Assembly: GCA_015055625.1 (NCBI GenBank)
Contig: SVHU01000018.1
Location: forward strand, 1-48,704
DNA length: 48,704 nt
Origin: Clostridiales bacterium
GTDB lineage: Bacteria; Bacillota; Clostridia; Christensenellales; Pumilibacteraceae
Direction: 5' to 3'
Numbering within the stretch: the first letter of the stretch is position 1; the number at the start of each line of letters is the position of its first letter. The position numbers were made by a program, and so were the translations under genes. Positions 40,477 to 48,690 of the stretch are shown piece after piece. Under the pieces are notes generated by a model. It saw nothing but the letters and a program-made list of their open reading frames with translations, made no database searches and was not told the DNA's origin.

Positions 40477-42984
40477 TTATTCCTCATCCGCCACTACGGG
40501 ATTTCCCATAATGAAAACGTCGGATAACTTTACTGTATAACGGTTAGAAGAGGTAAGAATAAGTTCTCCAACCTTGTCTTTAGCATCGATTGTAATAATT
40601 ATTTCGCTTACAGTAATTTCGTTAAAGCTTGCTATTGCCGATCCGCCTTTACGCATTACCATATTAGCTTCGTCCCATCCTGAAGAATCGGGCTTTAGGT
40701 CTTTTATATGGCAATATCCGTTATATTCTTTGCCTTCCGGATACCAAGTGGGCTTCCTATCAAGCTTGAAAACTACCGATTCTATATTATTAAACGCGTA
40801 AACGTAATCACGGCTGTTATAAATCATAATATTGCGGATAGTTTGAGGAGTATCCCAAGAAAGCTTGAGTTTAAGCTGTCTTGTATCCTTATTACCTACA
40901 ACCTCGTATTTAGACGACCATTTCTGATATGTAACCAAACCGTCGTTAGCGTACTTAGCAGTAGCTGTATCGCCCTCTAGTATGGTAACAGTTGCGGTTT
41001 TTGCTACGTTGTCATAGCCGGTAAATACAGATGTTTTTGGCTGAAGCGAATAGGTAGGTCCGTTTCCGTAAAGAATCCAGACTTTATCCGAAACCGTTCT
41101 CTTTGTAAACTCGTGATGGTTATTAGTTTCATAACACTCTTCCACCCACTCTTTATCAAGTCCGTAAGCTACGTCCTTTTCAATTTGCGCAGATTTAAGA
41201 GCGGAATACGATACGTTGTCATAGTCGTACCAATCAATTCTATCAATACCGATACAACGACCTATGAAGTTTCCGTCCTCATCTCTATTATTTAATGGGT
41301 TATAAAAATAGTGATACGTTATCCACATTTCGTCACCAACCATTAAGAAAGCGTGATGACCTGTTCCTGCAATATAGTCGGTCATTTCGTCAAAGTCTAT
41401 ACCAAGACAGGGCGAATATTCGGGAATTTTGATGAAAGGTCCAAACGGACTTTCAGATACAGCCATATATATCGAATACTGTCTATTTCCGTATCCAAAA
41501 GGCGAATAGGTAAGATAGAAATATCCGTCCTTTTCAAACACGTGCGAAGCTTCGTTTACAGTACCTTCAGATTCGGTACCCATATGATAACCGGGAACAC
41601 CGAATATAGGATCGGTTACCGTAGTCTTAATGTTAAACTGCTCGGAATATTCAGGACGATACAAGGGGAATTCGCTAAAATCACCTTTCGTTTCGCCGTC
41701 ATAATATAAAGTAGAATATTGCGTACAGGTTACGGGCGCGAAGTTTTCCCAATCGGGAGAACAAAGATCCTTCATGGGCAAGCACCAGATCTGATTACCA
41801 CGCGTAGCTGAGCTTGAGTGCGAGTTGAAGTAAAGATACAACTTACCCGTAGAATCTACGAACATATTAGTGTCGATTGCAGGGAAAAGTCCCTTACCTT
41901 CCGCAACCCAATGAGGTATAGCTTTCTTTATCTCGTCATGATAAAAGCTTGCTAAAAGCATACTGTTATTGTTCTTTATCTCAACTCCGTTCTGGTTTGT
42001 AATAACTCCGTTTACAACCTTTGAAAGAGGAACGTATCCGCCATAATCGTTACCCTCATTCCACTTAAGGTCTTTTCTATACACTGCCCACGCTTCTCCG
42101 TTCACGTCTACGGTTACAGGAGTTCCGTCCGCATTAAAAGCGGCAACATAATCATAATACTCACCGCTCGTAACTACATGATAAGGACCTGCTGGAAGGG
42201 GTGAGATTGCAAGAAGAGGGGTAAGTCCGTCCCACTTGTCATACTCTGTTCCAACAGAGGTAATAGGATTATAATCGGTGGTTGCATTTCCGCTCTTTGT
42301 TCTGCCATTTCCCGATATCATATAAAGTCCGCTAAAAGGATCTTTTGTAATTTCGGGCGCCCATGTAAAACCGTTGAACCAGCTGTCTGCAAATACTTCA
42401 ATTGCTTTTCCACCCAATGCTCCGCCAAGCTCCCAGTTTTGCATATCGTCAGACACTCTAAGATCATAAGCGCCTTGCACTGCGTTAGGGAATTGTTGCT
42501 TCACCTCCGTCGAAATTGTCAAGCTGTCTGTGGTACAAATCATATAGAATTTGTCAAGATACTTCTCTTCCCACTCTTCCCAAGTTCCGTACTTTTCGCC
42601 CACTGCCAAAAGAACCTCGTCCTCAGTAGCATCGGGTAAAAACTGGCTCTCTTTTGCAATAAGCTTACTATAAGAAAACTTAAGGTCTGCCTCGCTAGTA
42701 TACATCATTCCCGGGTCCGCGCCGTCTGCTTTGTGATCGTTGTAATAGTACAACTCGTCCTCATATTCGTAAACGTTCTCCAGCTTTCCCTCTGCGTGAG
42801 GAAGGGGAAATCCCGAAGTAAGTCCAACGTCAGAACTATCAGTCGTGGACACAACGGTAGATGGACTGTCGACAACGGGAGTTTTTATCGATACTTGTTC
42901 CGTTTTAGCTGAGCACGCAAACAAACTGCCTGCCGTAACAGCCGACATTACAAGCGATAAAAACGTCTTTAATGATTTTTTCAT
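40477..42984 (-). CDS. Surface lipoprotein with GH43-type beta-propeller
   Basis: An 835-residue protein with a lipoprotein signal (AGSLFAC, Cys near residue 24) and a Ser/Thr-rich linker. Residues about 60-620 form a five-bladed propeller of the GH43 type: FNGFTWAPEITKDPFSGLYM, IDTNMFVDSTGKLYLYFN, EASHVFEKDGYFYLTYSPFG and AGTGHHAFLMVGDEMWITYH. The C-terminal ~200 residues form a beta-sandwich, probably a carbohydrate-binding module. GH43 enzymes act on arabinosides, xylosides or galactosides. The inserts are long, so catalytic residues were not mapped with certainty. It has its own promoter and is followed by the giant lipoprotein gene 14 bp later. Confidence 0.82.
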   Translation of the reverse strand: MKKSLKTFLSLVMSAVTAGSLFACSAKTEQVSIKTPVVDSPSTVVSTTDSSDVGLTSGFPLPHAEGKLENVYEYEDELYYYNDHKADGADPGMMYTSEADLKFSYSKLIAKESQFLPDATEDEVLLAVGEKYGTWEEWEEKYLDKFYMICTTDSLTISTEVKQQFPNAVQGAYDLRVSDDMQNWELGGALGGKAIEVFADSWFNGFTWAPEITKDPFSGLYMISGNGRTKSGNATTDYNPITSVGTEYDKWDGLTPLLAISPLPAGPYHVVTSGEYYDYVAAFNADGTPVTVDVNGEAWAVYRKDLKWNEGNDYGGYVPLSKVVNGVITNQNGVEIKNNNSMLLASFYHDEIKKAIPHWVAEGKGLFPAIDTNMFVDSTGKLYLYFNSHSSSATRGNQIWCLPMKDLCSPDWENFAPVTCTQYSTLYYDGETKGDFSEFPLYRPEYSEQFNIKTTVTDPIFGVPGYHMGTESEGTVNEASHVFEKDGYFYLTYSPFGYGNRQYSIYMAVSESPFGPFIKIPEYSPCLGIDFDEMTDYIAGTGHHAFLMVGDEMWITYHYFYNPLNNRDEDGNFIGRCIGIDRIDWYDYDNVSYSALKSAQIEKDVAYGLDKEWVEECYETNNHHEFTKRTVSDKVWILYGNGPTYSLQPKTSVFTGYDNVAKTATVTILEGDTATAKYANDGLVTYQKWSSKYEVVGNKDTRQLKLKLSWDTPQTIRNIMIYNSRDYVYAFNNIESVVFKLDRKPTWYPEGKEYNGYCHIKDLKPDSSGWDEANMVMRKGGSAIASFNEITVSEIIITIDAKDKVGELILTSSNRYTVKLSDVFIMGNPVVADEE

Positions 42985-43026
42985 TGTTCTCTCCTTTTAT
43001 ATAAAGATTCTTAATTTGCTAATATC

Positions 43027-43056
43027 ATTATAGCATCTATTTGTAACATCACTCAA
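43027..43056 (-). promoter_or_regulatory. Promoter of the GH43-giant lipoprotein unit
   Basis: TTGAGT (43051-43056), an 18-base spacer and TATAAT (43027-43032) with an extended -10 TGC. Confidence 0.65.
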
Positions 43057-43345
43057 TAACTTTTCGAGCTTTTTTTAGTTTTTCGAAACAAAATGCTTAT
43101 AATACTATCAAAAAAACAACACTTTAGTGCTTTAATATTCGTTTAGATTATTTTAGCATAAAATTTTTATTATTTGTATGAAATTCAGATCATAAAATAT
43201 AAAAATTCAATCAATATTGCCTTATACATAATTACTAATCGTTCTTTTAATGCGCCATAATCTCACTTTACATCTATTGTAGCTTATTTTATAATTATAA
43301 TCAATAGCAAAAACGATTTTATTTTTAACATTTTCGACACAAAAA
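43057..43345. other. AT-rich gene-free stretch
   Basis: This part of the 42985-43396 gap is very AT-rich. I see no credible ORF, RNA gene or clear repeat in it. Regulatory sites for the GH43 promoter are possible but not identifiable. Confidence 0.6.
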
Positions 43346-43382
43346 AAAACGTTACACCCTTATTTTGTTGACGTAACGTTTT
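43346..43382 (-). terminator. Terminator of the isomerase-oxidoreductase operon
   Basis: AAAACGTTAC (43346-43355) pairs with GTAACGTTTT (43373-43382), with further A on the left giving a T-run on the minus transcript. It starts 15 bp past the stop codon at 43397. Confidence 0.75.
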
Positions 43383-43396
43383 TTATTATTAATTTT

Positions 43397-44239
43397 TTAG
43401 AGTTTGTTTCTTTCGATAAAGAGCTTAAGGAATGTTACCGCGGTAAGAATATCCTTTGCAGGATCCGCTCCGCACTCTCTTTCTACGGTCAAGAATCCAT
43501 TATATCCGATATCTTTGAGCGCAGAAAGATAATTCTTCCAGTCAACCTTACCCTCTCCTAGCGCAACCTCTTGATAGGTTCTCTCGTCAGCAGGGGGAAG
43601 TCCGTAGTACTTTGCAGCGTAAATTCTACGCGTATCATAAGGCTTTAGCTGAATGCCGTCTTTTGCATGCGTATGAACAATATAATCCTTTAAGGTATGT
43701 ACTGCCTTAACAGGATCATCGCCTGCACACATTACGAGGTTTGCAGGATCAAAGTTAACGCCCATACCAGCTCCATTTAACGTATCTAAAAAGCTCTTTA
43801 AGATTACTGCTTTTTCAGGACCTGTTTCGATAGCGTAATGACCGCCCATCTCTACCGCGTAGTCATTTAATATCTTACACACCTTGTGCATTGTTTCGTA
43901 CTGAATACAATTAGTTTCCTCTGGAACAACGCCAATATGCGTGGTTACAATTTTAGTTCCAAGCTCAAACGCAAGGTCAAGACATTTCTTTTCTCTATCA
44001 ATCTCAGCTTGTGTGGGTTCGTAGAACATCTTACATCCAAAATCTCCACAGAGCGCCGAGAATACCATACCCTGATCGTTTACCTTTTTCTTAAGTTCCT
44101 TGCATGCCTTAATGGGATCAGGCTGGTCTACAACCTTGTCCGCATACATCTGAATACCGTCCGCGCCTACCTGCTTAGCTTTGAGTATCGCAGTATCAAT
44201 ATCGGTAGCAAAACTTTCGAGAATTACACCTGTTTTCAT
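43397..44239 (-). CDS. Sugar isomerase/epimerase-type TIM barrel (PF01261-like)
   Basis: A 280-residue TIM barrel of the xylose isomerase-like/AP endonuclease 2 family. Candidate metal ligands are Glu in HYAIETGPE, Asp in GVNFDPANLV, His in VHTHAKDG and Glu in FLTVERECG. Members are inosose dehydratases, hydroxypyruvate or keto-sugar isomerases and, more recently, enzymes that cleave 3-keto-glycosides. It begins 18 bp after a Gfo/Idh/MocA gene, an arrangement typical of keto-sugar or inositol-like pathways. The precise reaction is unknown. Confidence 0.83.
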   Translation of the reverse strand: MKTGVILESFATDIDTAILKAKQVGADGIQMYADKVVDQPDPIKACKELKKKVNDQGMVFSALCGDFGCKMFYEPTQAEIDREKKCLDLAFELGTKIVTTHIGVVPEETNCIQYETMHKVCKILNDYAVEMGGHYAIETGPEKAVILKSFLDTLNGAGMGVNFDPANLVMCAGDDPVKAVHTLKDYIVHTHAKDGIQLKPYDTRRIYAAKYYGLPPADERTYQEVALGEGKVDWKNYLSALKDIGYNGFLTVERECGADPAKDILTAVTFLKLFIERNKL

Positions 44240-44257
44240 ATTACACCTCTCTTATCC

Positions 44258-45319
44258 TTAAAATTCGATTTCTTTTTTGGCGGCAGCAGACTGGTACAAG
44301 TAGTCAAGAAGCTTTGCCGATTCCAAAATATTTTCGATGTTATTTCTATCTTTTACGCCCGTAAGTATGGACTGAACAAACGCTTCGTCCTCTTTTTGGT
44401 ACATATCGGGAATATCGTACTTTTCTCTGCTGGTTTCAAGTGTTGCACCGTCGTACAAGTCGAACAAACTGCAGTAGTCAAGTCTTGCGCCCTTCTTGTC
44501 GCCCAAAAAGTCGATATACATTTCGTGTCTGTCAAGGTTTTGCGCCCAAGCTCCGTTAAAGGAAATGCTTGCCCTGTCAGTTCTGATATGACCAGTAATA
44601 AAGTCGTCTACGTCGTTAGTACCGTTTTCGATGTCAGCGGTATCTTCCGCCCACATTCCGTTATACTTATACGCCTTCATATCTTTTGCCATTTCGCAGT
44701 ACGCATCGGCTGTAAGAGTTTTAAGTTTTGCTCCTCCCAAAATATAGAGAATCAAATCCAAGAAATGCACGCCCCAATCAATCAAAACTCCGCCACCCGA
44801 CTGAGATTTTGTAGTAAACGGACCGCCAAGACCGGGAATAGAACGAGGCTGACGGAAAGAACAGTAAACGTGATAAATCTTTCCAAACTCGCCTTTTGCA
44901 TTAAGCTCAGCAAGCTTTTCTACCGACTTGTGATATCTGTTGCACACGCCGATATTGAGCATTTTGCCAACTTCTTCCGCCTTTTTAGCCATCTGACACG
45001 AAAGCTCGTAGTTAACGGTAATAGGCTTTTCGCAGAATACGTTTTTACCAGCGCTGAGCGCATCCATTGTTACCGTATAATGCGCATAGTTGGGTGTAAG
45101 AACGTAAACAGCATCTACCTCTTTATCCGCAAGCGCAATGTTATAATCGGTGATTGCGTTTTCAACAAAATCATACTTCTCCATCATCTTAAGCGCCTTT
45201 TCTTCAATAAGATCGCACGCATACTTAACTCTGATTCCACTCATTTTTGCAAACGCGGGGAAATGCGCGTTTTGAGCAATTCTTCCACAGCCTACTACTG
45301 CAATTACTACGTCTTTCAT
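44258..45319 (-). CDS. Gfo/Idh/MocA family oxidoreductase
   Basis: A 353-residue protein with the Rossmann motif VVGCGRIAQNAHFPAF at the N-terminus, the signature FCEKPITVNYELSCQMAKKA near residue 95 and the C-terminal GGGVLIDWGVHFLDLILYIL. It oxidises or reduces a sugar hydroxyl with NAD(P). It is the first gene of a two-gene operon with the TIM-barrel isomerase, transcribed from TTTACA / TATACT and divergent from an AraC gene. AAGGAGA precedes the ATG. It differs clearly from the Gfo/Idh protein at 21972-23072. Confidence 0.88.
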   Translation of the reverse strand: MKDVVIAVVGCGRIAQNAHFPAFAKMSGIRVKYACDLIEEKALKMMEKYDFVENAITDYNIALADKEVDAVYVLTPNYAHYTVTMDALSAGKNVFCEKPITVNYELSCQMAKKAEEVGKMLNIGVCNRYHKSVEKLAELNAKGEFGKIYHVYCSFRQPRSIPGLGGPFTTKSQSGGGVLIDWGVHFLDLILYILGGAKLKTLTADAYCEMAKDMKAYKYNGMWAEDTADIENGTNDVDDFITGHIRTDRASISFNGAWAQNLDRHEMYIDFLGDKKGARLDYCSLFDLYDGATLETSREKYDIPDMYQKEDEAFVQSILTGVKDRNNIENILESAKLLDYLYQSAAAKKEIEF

Positions 45320-45366
45320 CTTTTTTTCTCCTTGTTTTTGGCGTTTTATGCCATCATACTTTATAT

Positions 45367-45395
45367 AGTATAAACCTTTATAGCTGTATTGTAAA
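45367..45395 (-). promoter_or_regulatory. Promoter of the Gfo/Idh-isomerase operon
   Basis: TTTACA (45390-45395), a 17-base spacer and TATACT (45367-45372). Confidence 0.65.
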
Positions 45396-45480
45396 TATCC
45401 TTGCTTTGTCTAAAACTTAATAATTTTTTGGATTTTAGCCTAAATGCGCGTTTTTATTTAGTTTTGAGTTTGGAAAACAG

Positions 45481-45509
45481 TTGACTTTAGTACGCAAAAC
45501 GTATAAAAT
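45481..45509 (+). promoter_or_regulatory. Promoter of a probably leaderless AraC gene
   Basis: TTGACT (45481-45486), a 17-base spacer and TAAAAT (45504-45509), only six bases before the ATG at 45516. The geometry is the same as at 33245-33280. Confidence 0.7.
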
Positions 45510-45515
45510 AGTCTT

Positions 45516-46358
45516 ATGGGAAGATTTCATATTAACAATACACATTTTTATAAACCGCTTGCGTTTGGCGATTTTTCGTTATACCAGTCAGGAAAGTTAT
45601 TTATGCAGAGCGGAGAAGACGTAGGACAACATCCACACCTTAACTGGTTTGAATTTACCTCAGTTAGCAAAGGGTGTGGTACGGTTGTTACTAACGGCAT
45701 AGAATCAAAGGTTAAAAAAGGGGATATTTTTCTTTCTTTCCCTTGTGATATCCACAACATTATCTCTTCTAAAAGCGATCCGTTAGAGTATGACTTTATT
45801 GCGTTTTACTGCGACGACGAGCACATTAAAAACGCGCTTGACGGCATAATTCCTGACAGAAGCGACGGCAATAAGCGCATATTTTCGGATGCAGACGTAT
45901 CTATGCTCATCACTTCAGTAATAAACGAAACAGCGGAAGACAACACTTTGTCAGATATTATGATGCAATCTCTTCTTACTCAAATTGCAGTAAGAACGAT
46001 ACGTGCATTTGAAACGAAAACAGACAAAACGGACGTAAAGCCTAAACGCGATGCAACCTCATTATGCTATAAAGTAATGAACTATATTGACTCGCATATT
46101 TTCTCTATTACTTCGCTATCCTCTCTTGCATCGGTATTTGGATATAACTACTCGTATATATCCGACGTTTTTGCAAAAACCACCTCGTTTACCATTGCAT
46201 CTTATTACTCGGAAAAACGCTTAGAGCGCGCAAAACTACTGCTAAAAGAAAAGCGACTTACCGCTACGGAAATCGCCTCTCTTCTAAATTATTCGTCGGT
46301 ATACTCGTTCTCCAAAGCATATAAAAACAAGTTCGGATATTCGCCCAAATCGACCTAA
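45516..46358 (+). CDS. AraC family regulator divergent from the Gfo/Idh-isomerase operon
   Basis: A 280-residue protein with an N-terminal cupin sensor (GQHPHLNWFEFTSVSKGCG and FLSFPCDIHNIIS) and a C-terminal AraC domain (ITSLSSLASVFGYNYSYISD and IASLLNYSSVYSFSKAYKNK). It probably controls the divergent operon. No ribosome binding site precedes the ATG and the -10 is six bases away, so the mRNA looks leaderless. The palindrome-terminator module overlaps its stop codon. Confidence 0.85.
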   Translation: MGRFHINNTHFYKPLAFGDFSLYQSGKLFMQSGEDVGQHPHLNWFEFTSVSKGCGTVVTNGIESKVKKGDIFLSFPCDIHNIISSKSDPLEYDFIAFYCDDEHIKNALDGIIPDRSDGNKRIFSDADVSMLITSVINETAEDNTLSDIMMQSLLTQIAVRTIRAFETKTDKTDVKPKRDATSLCYKVMNYIDSHIFSITSLSSLASVFGYNYSYISDVFAKTTSFTIASYYSEKRLERAKLLLKEKRLTATEIASLLNYSSVYSFSKAYKNKFGYSPKST

Positions 46359-46400
46359 AATCTCGCATACGTATGCAAAAAACCGCGCAATTCGCGCGGT
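46357..46400. terminator. Palindrome plus bidirectional terminator module
   Basis: AAAATCTC (starting in the AraC stop codon) is followed by the 12-bp palindrome GCATACGTATGC (46365-46376) and a GC-rich hairpin ACCGCGC-AATTC-GCGCGGT (46382-46400) with A and T flanks. It lies between convergent genes. Confidence 0.8.
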
Positions 46401-46420
46401 TTTTTTTAGTTTTAATGATA

Positions 46421-47002
46421 TTATTTGTTACTAGATACAATATTAATAAACTCAGTAGGATCTACGTACTTACCGTCCTTTTTAAGCTCTAAGTGAAGAT
46501 GCGTTCCCATATCAGACTCTGAAAGCATAGTACCAGCAATTCCCACTACTGCTCCGTTATCTATTTTATCACCCTCTTTAAGCGTTGTGGACGCAAGCGA
46601 CTTGTAGATAGCTGTCATTCCGTTAGAAAGATTAACTGTTACTACAACTCCCTCTAACGTGCTTTGCTCTACCTTTACTACCTTTCCAGAAAATACACTC
46701 TTTATTTCGGTATTTTCCTTTACACCCAAATCAATACCGTTGTGCGTTTTCCACATATTAAGCGATGGCATGTATACAAGCTTATCTACCGACGCTTCTT
46801 TTAGTACTGTATATTCGCTTGCAGGCAACGAAAAACTTTCGACGGGTTTGTTCGTTTCCAGTACGGGCGAATCCACTTCCTTTGCTTTGTTTGCCGAGCT
46901 TGCAAAGCCAATAGTAATTCCTATTACTGCTACTGCAAAGACGAGCAATGCTACCATAGACGCGATATTCTTTTTGGTGAGTTTTGAATTGTAAGATTTC
47001 AT
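46421..47002 (-). CDS. Membrane-anchored M23 (LytM) peptidase-domain protein, SpoIIQ-like
   Basis: A 193-residue protein: a cytoplasmic stretch of about 12 residues, one transmembrane helix (about 13-35), a linker, and a C-terminal LytM/M23 domain. Zinc ligands appear complete: His87 and Asp91 in THNGIDLGV, and His168 and His170 in GTHLHLEL. M23 enzymes cut cell-wall cross-links. The size and topology resemble SpoIIQ, the forespore protein of spore formers, which in clostridia keeps the zinc site. The start at 47002 has GGAGGTCA upstream; the longer frame to 47050 has none. No other sporulation gene is in the window, so the SpoIIQ label is tentative. Confidence 0.8.
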   Translation of the reverse strand: MKSYNSKLTKKNIASMVALLVFAVAVIGITIGFASSANKAKEVDSPVLETNKPVESFSLPASEYTVLKEASVDKLVYMPSLNMWKTHNGIDLGVKENTEIKSVFSGKVVKVEQSTLEGVVVTVNLSNGMTAIYKSLASTTLKEGDKIDNGAVVGIAGTMLSESDMGTHLHLELKKDGKYVDPTEFINIVSSNK

Positions 47003-47089
47003 AATTTTTTTGACCTCCAATATTCTGTTACTGCGATTATTGGCACACATTCACTTTTTTATACCTGATATCAAAAATTTTTTAAAAAA

Positions 47090-47473
47090 TTAAAAACTTC
47101 CCTTTATAAGCGGAGAACCCACAACCACAGATGAAGACGTTCGCGCAATCATGAGGTTTACCCTTTCTCCAAACAACTCCACGCTTTTTAAAAGTGCCGG
47201 TGAATACGCATATATAATAGATATATCACCTATACTTTCTTTCTTTATTATTATAGCTCTCAATTTTTGCAGTACGTTATCTATATTTGTTTCACAATCA
47301 AGTTCCACTCGTTCATAACCTTTGCTGATGCTAAGAGATATAGGAATATCGTTGTATGAAAACGCCGAGTATGTACCGTCAATCAACACATCTAGTCTGC
47401 AAAAACGCAACCTAATTGCAATAGCTGACAACATAATACATATTACTCCAATAAAAGCGCATACTCTCTTCAT
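47090..47473 (-). CDS. Small single-pass membrane protein of unknown function
   Basis: A 127-residue protein with an N-terminal membrane helix or signal anchor (CAFIGVICIMLSAIAIRL, about residues 5-22) and a mixed alpha/beta remainder (ISLSISKGYERVELDCETNI; LFGERVNLMIARTSSSVVVG). I do not recognise a family. It lies 87 bp upstream of the SpoIIQ-like gene on the same strand and may be cotranscribed with it, hinting at an envelope or sporulation role. AAGGAGAAG precedes the ATG, and a TGCTATAAA extended -10 lies about 25 bp upstream. Confidence 0.6.
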   Translation of the reverse strand: MKRVCAFIGVICIMLSAIAIRLRFCRLDVLIDGTYSAFSYNDIPISLSISKGYERVELDCETNIDNVLQKLRAIIIKKESIGDISIIYAYSPALLKSVELFGERVNLMIARTSSSVVVGSPLIKGSF

Positions 47474-47533
47474 AAAACTTCTCCTTTTACTTTATAGCAT
47501 AGCCACAAAATTTGAAATATAAACTTAAACAAC

Positions 47534-47562
47534 TTGACAACATATACGATTTATTGTATAAC
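47534..47562 (+). promoter_or_regulatory. Promoter of the YitT-family gene
   Basis: TTGACA (47534-47539), a 17-base spacer and TATAAC (47557-47562). Confidence 0.7.
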
Positions 47563-47592
47563 ACTATCACGACATAATTTGGAGAGCTAATT

Positions 47593-48456
47593 ATGAAAAA
47601 TAAAGAGTTAGGAAAAATTATTATCAACTATATATTTATGATAATAGGGTGCGTATGCTACGCTCTAAGCTTGAGAATGTTTCTTATTCCCAATAGCGTC
47701 GTTGGCGGTGGAGTAAGCGGTGTTGCTACTATAATAGAAATCACCAGCGGGCTCCCTGCAGGCTTGTTTATTTTGCTTATTAATCTTCCTATTCTTGCAA
47801 TGGGCTTTAAGATGATGGGCTGGAGATTTATTGTAAACTGTCTTATCACTACTGCAACGCTTAGCGGAGTAACCGAACTTATTACGCTTTTTGGAAATAT
47901 ATCCATAACAGACAACAAGCTTCTTGCTTCGGCATACGGCGGAATTTTACAAGGGCTGGGTATAGGGTGCTTTATTAGGTTTAATATGTCAAGTGGCGGA
48001 ACTGAGCTTTTAGGCAGAATTACACACAAAATAATTCCGGTTTTCTCAATTGCTACCCATGTTGCAATTTTAGATGCTACCGTTGTTATTGCAGGTGCAA
48101 TCGTGTTGCTTAATCCCGAAAACGTGCTTTACGCGCTCATTCTTATTTTTATAAGTGCAAAGGTGAGCGACATTGTCGTATCAGGGCTTAACAAAGCTAA
48201 ACTTTGCTATATTATTACCGACAAGTACGAAGAAGTTTCCTCTTTCCTTATTGCGCACAGTCCAAGAGGCGTAACGCTTCTTAACGGCGAAGGAATGTAC
48301 TCTAAAACCCCTAAAGGCGTTTTGCTTACGTGCGTTAAGTTCAACCAAATTTCCACGCTTAAAGATTGGGTAAAACAGCTTGACAAAAACGCTTTTGTAA
48401 TAATGACTAACGCAAACGAAGTTTATGGCAAAGGGTTTACCGATTTGGACAAATAG
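47593..48456 (+). CDS. YitT family membrane protein
   Basis: A 287-residue protein with five or six hydrophobic segments in the first 200 residues (NYIFMIIGCVCYALSLRMFL; VVGGGVSGVATIIEITSGLP) and a C-terminal cytoplasmic DUF2179 domain (RGVTLLNGEGMYSKTPKGVL). This matches the YitT/DUF161 family of Bacillota membrane proteins. Their transport or signalling role is not established. GGAGAG lies seven bases upstream of the ATG. It is monocistronic with its own promoter, and a palindrome-terminator module follows the stop. Confidence 0.88.
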   Translation: MKNKELGKIIINYIFMIIGCVCYALSLRMFLIPNSVVGGGVSGVATIIEITSGLPAGLFILLINLPILAMGFKMMGWRFIVNCLITTATLSGVTELITLFGNISITDNKLLASAYGGILQGLGIGCFIRFNMSSGGTELLGRITHKIIPVFSIATHVAILDATVVIAGAIVLLNPENVLYALILIFISAKVSDIVVSGLNKAKLCYIITDKYEEVSSFLIAHSPRGVTLLNGEGMYSKTPKGVLLTCVKFNQISTLKDWVKQLDKNAFVIMTNANEVYGKGFTDLDK

Positions 48457-48461
48457 CGCAA

Positions 48462-48519
48462 AAATCACATATACGTATAACAAAAACCGCTACACTCTTA
48501 GTTAGAGCATAGCGGTTTT
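48462..48519. terminator. Palindrome plus terminator module
   Basis: AAAATCACA is followed by the palindrome TATACGTATA (48470-48479) and a hairpin AAAACCGCTA / TAGCGGTTTT (48483-48519), directly after the YitT stop codon. Confidence 0.8.
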
Positions 48520-48532
48520 ATTTTGTTTTTTT

Positions 48533-48690
48533 TATGGCTATGTCACAAAATATGGTTGATTAGCCATAAGGCGATTTGACAAGAAAATCACAAGAAAGAC
48601 AAGTATATTTACGAAGGCGCGTACCTGCAGGGTACGTAACTGAGTAAATTACGCAGTATTTCGTAGTGGGCTTTCCGTCCAAAATCAACC
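48533..48690. repeat. Structured non-coding stretch with nested inverted repeats
   Basis: TATGGCTA (48533-48540) pairs with TAGCCATA (48561-48568); GGTTGATT (48554-48561) pairs with AATCAACC (48683-48690); and CGTACC-TGCAG-GGTACG forms a hairpin at 48620-48636. No ORF is evident. The GTAC apex resembles the foldback element at 18062-18127. The element may continue past the window end. Confidence 0.5.

Noticed and set aside
43886..45373. A 495-codon plus-strand frame
   Set aside because: It spans two real minus-strand genes and their junction and shows no family motif; long antisense frames arise here from codon bias.
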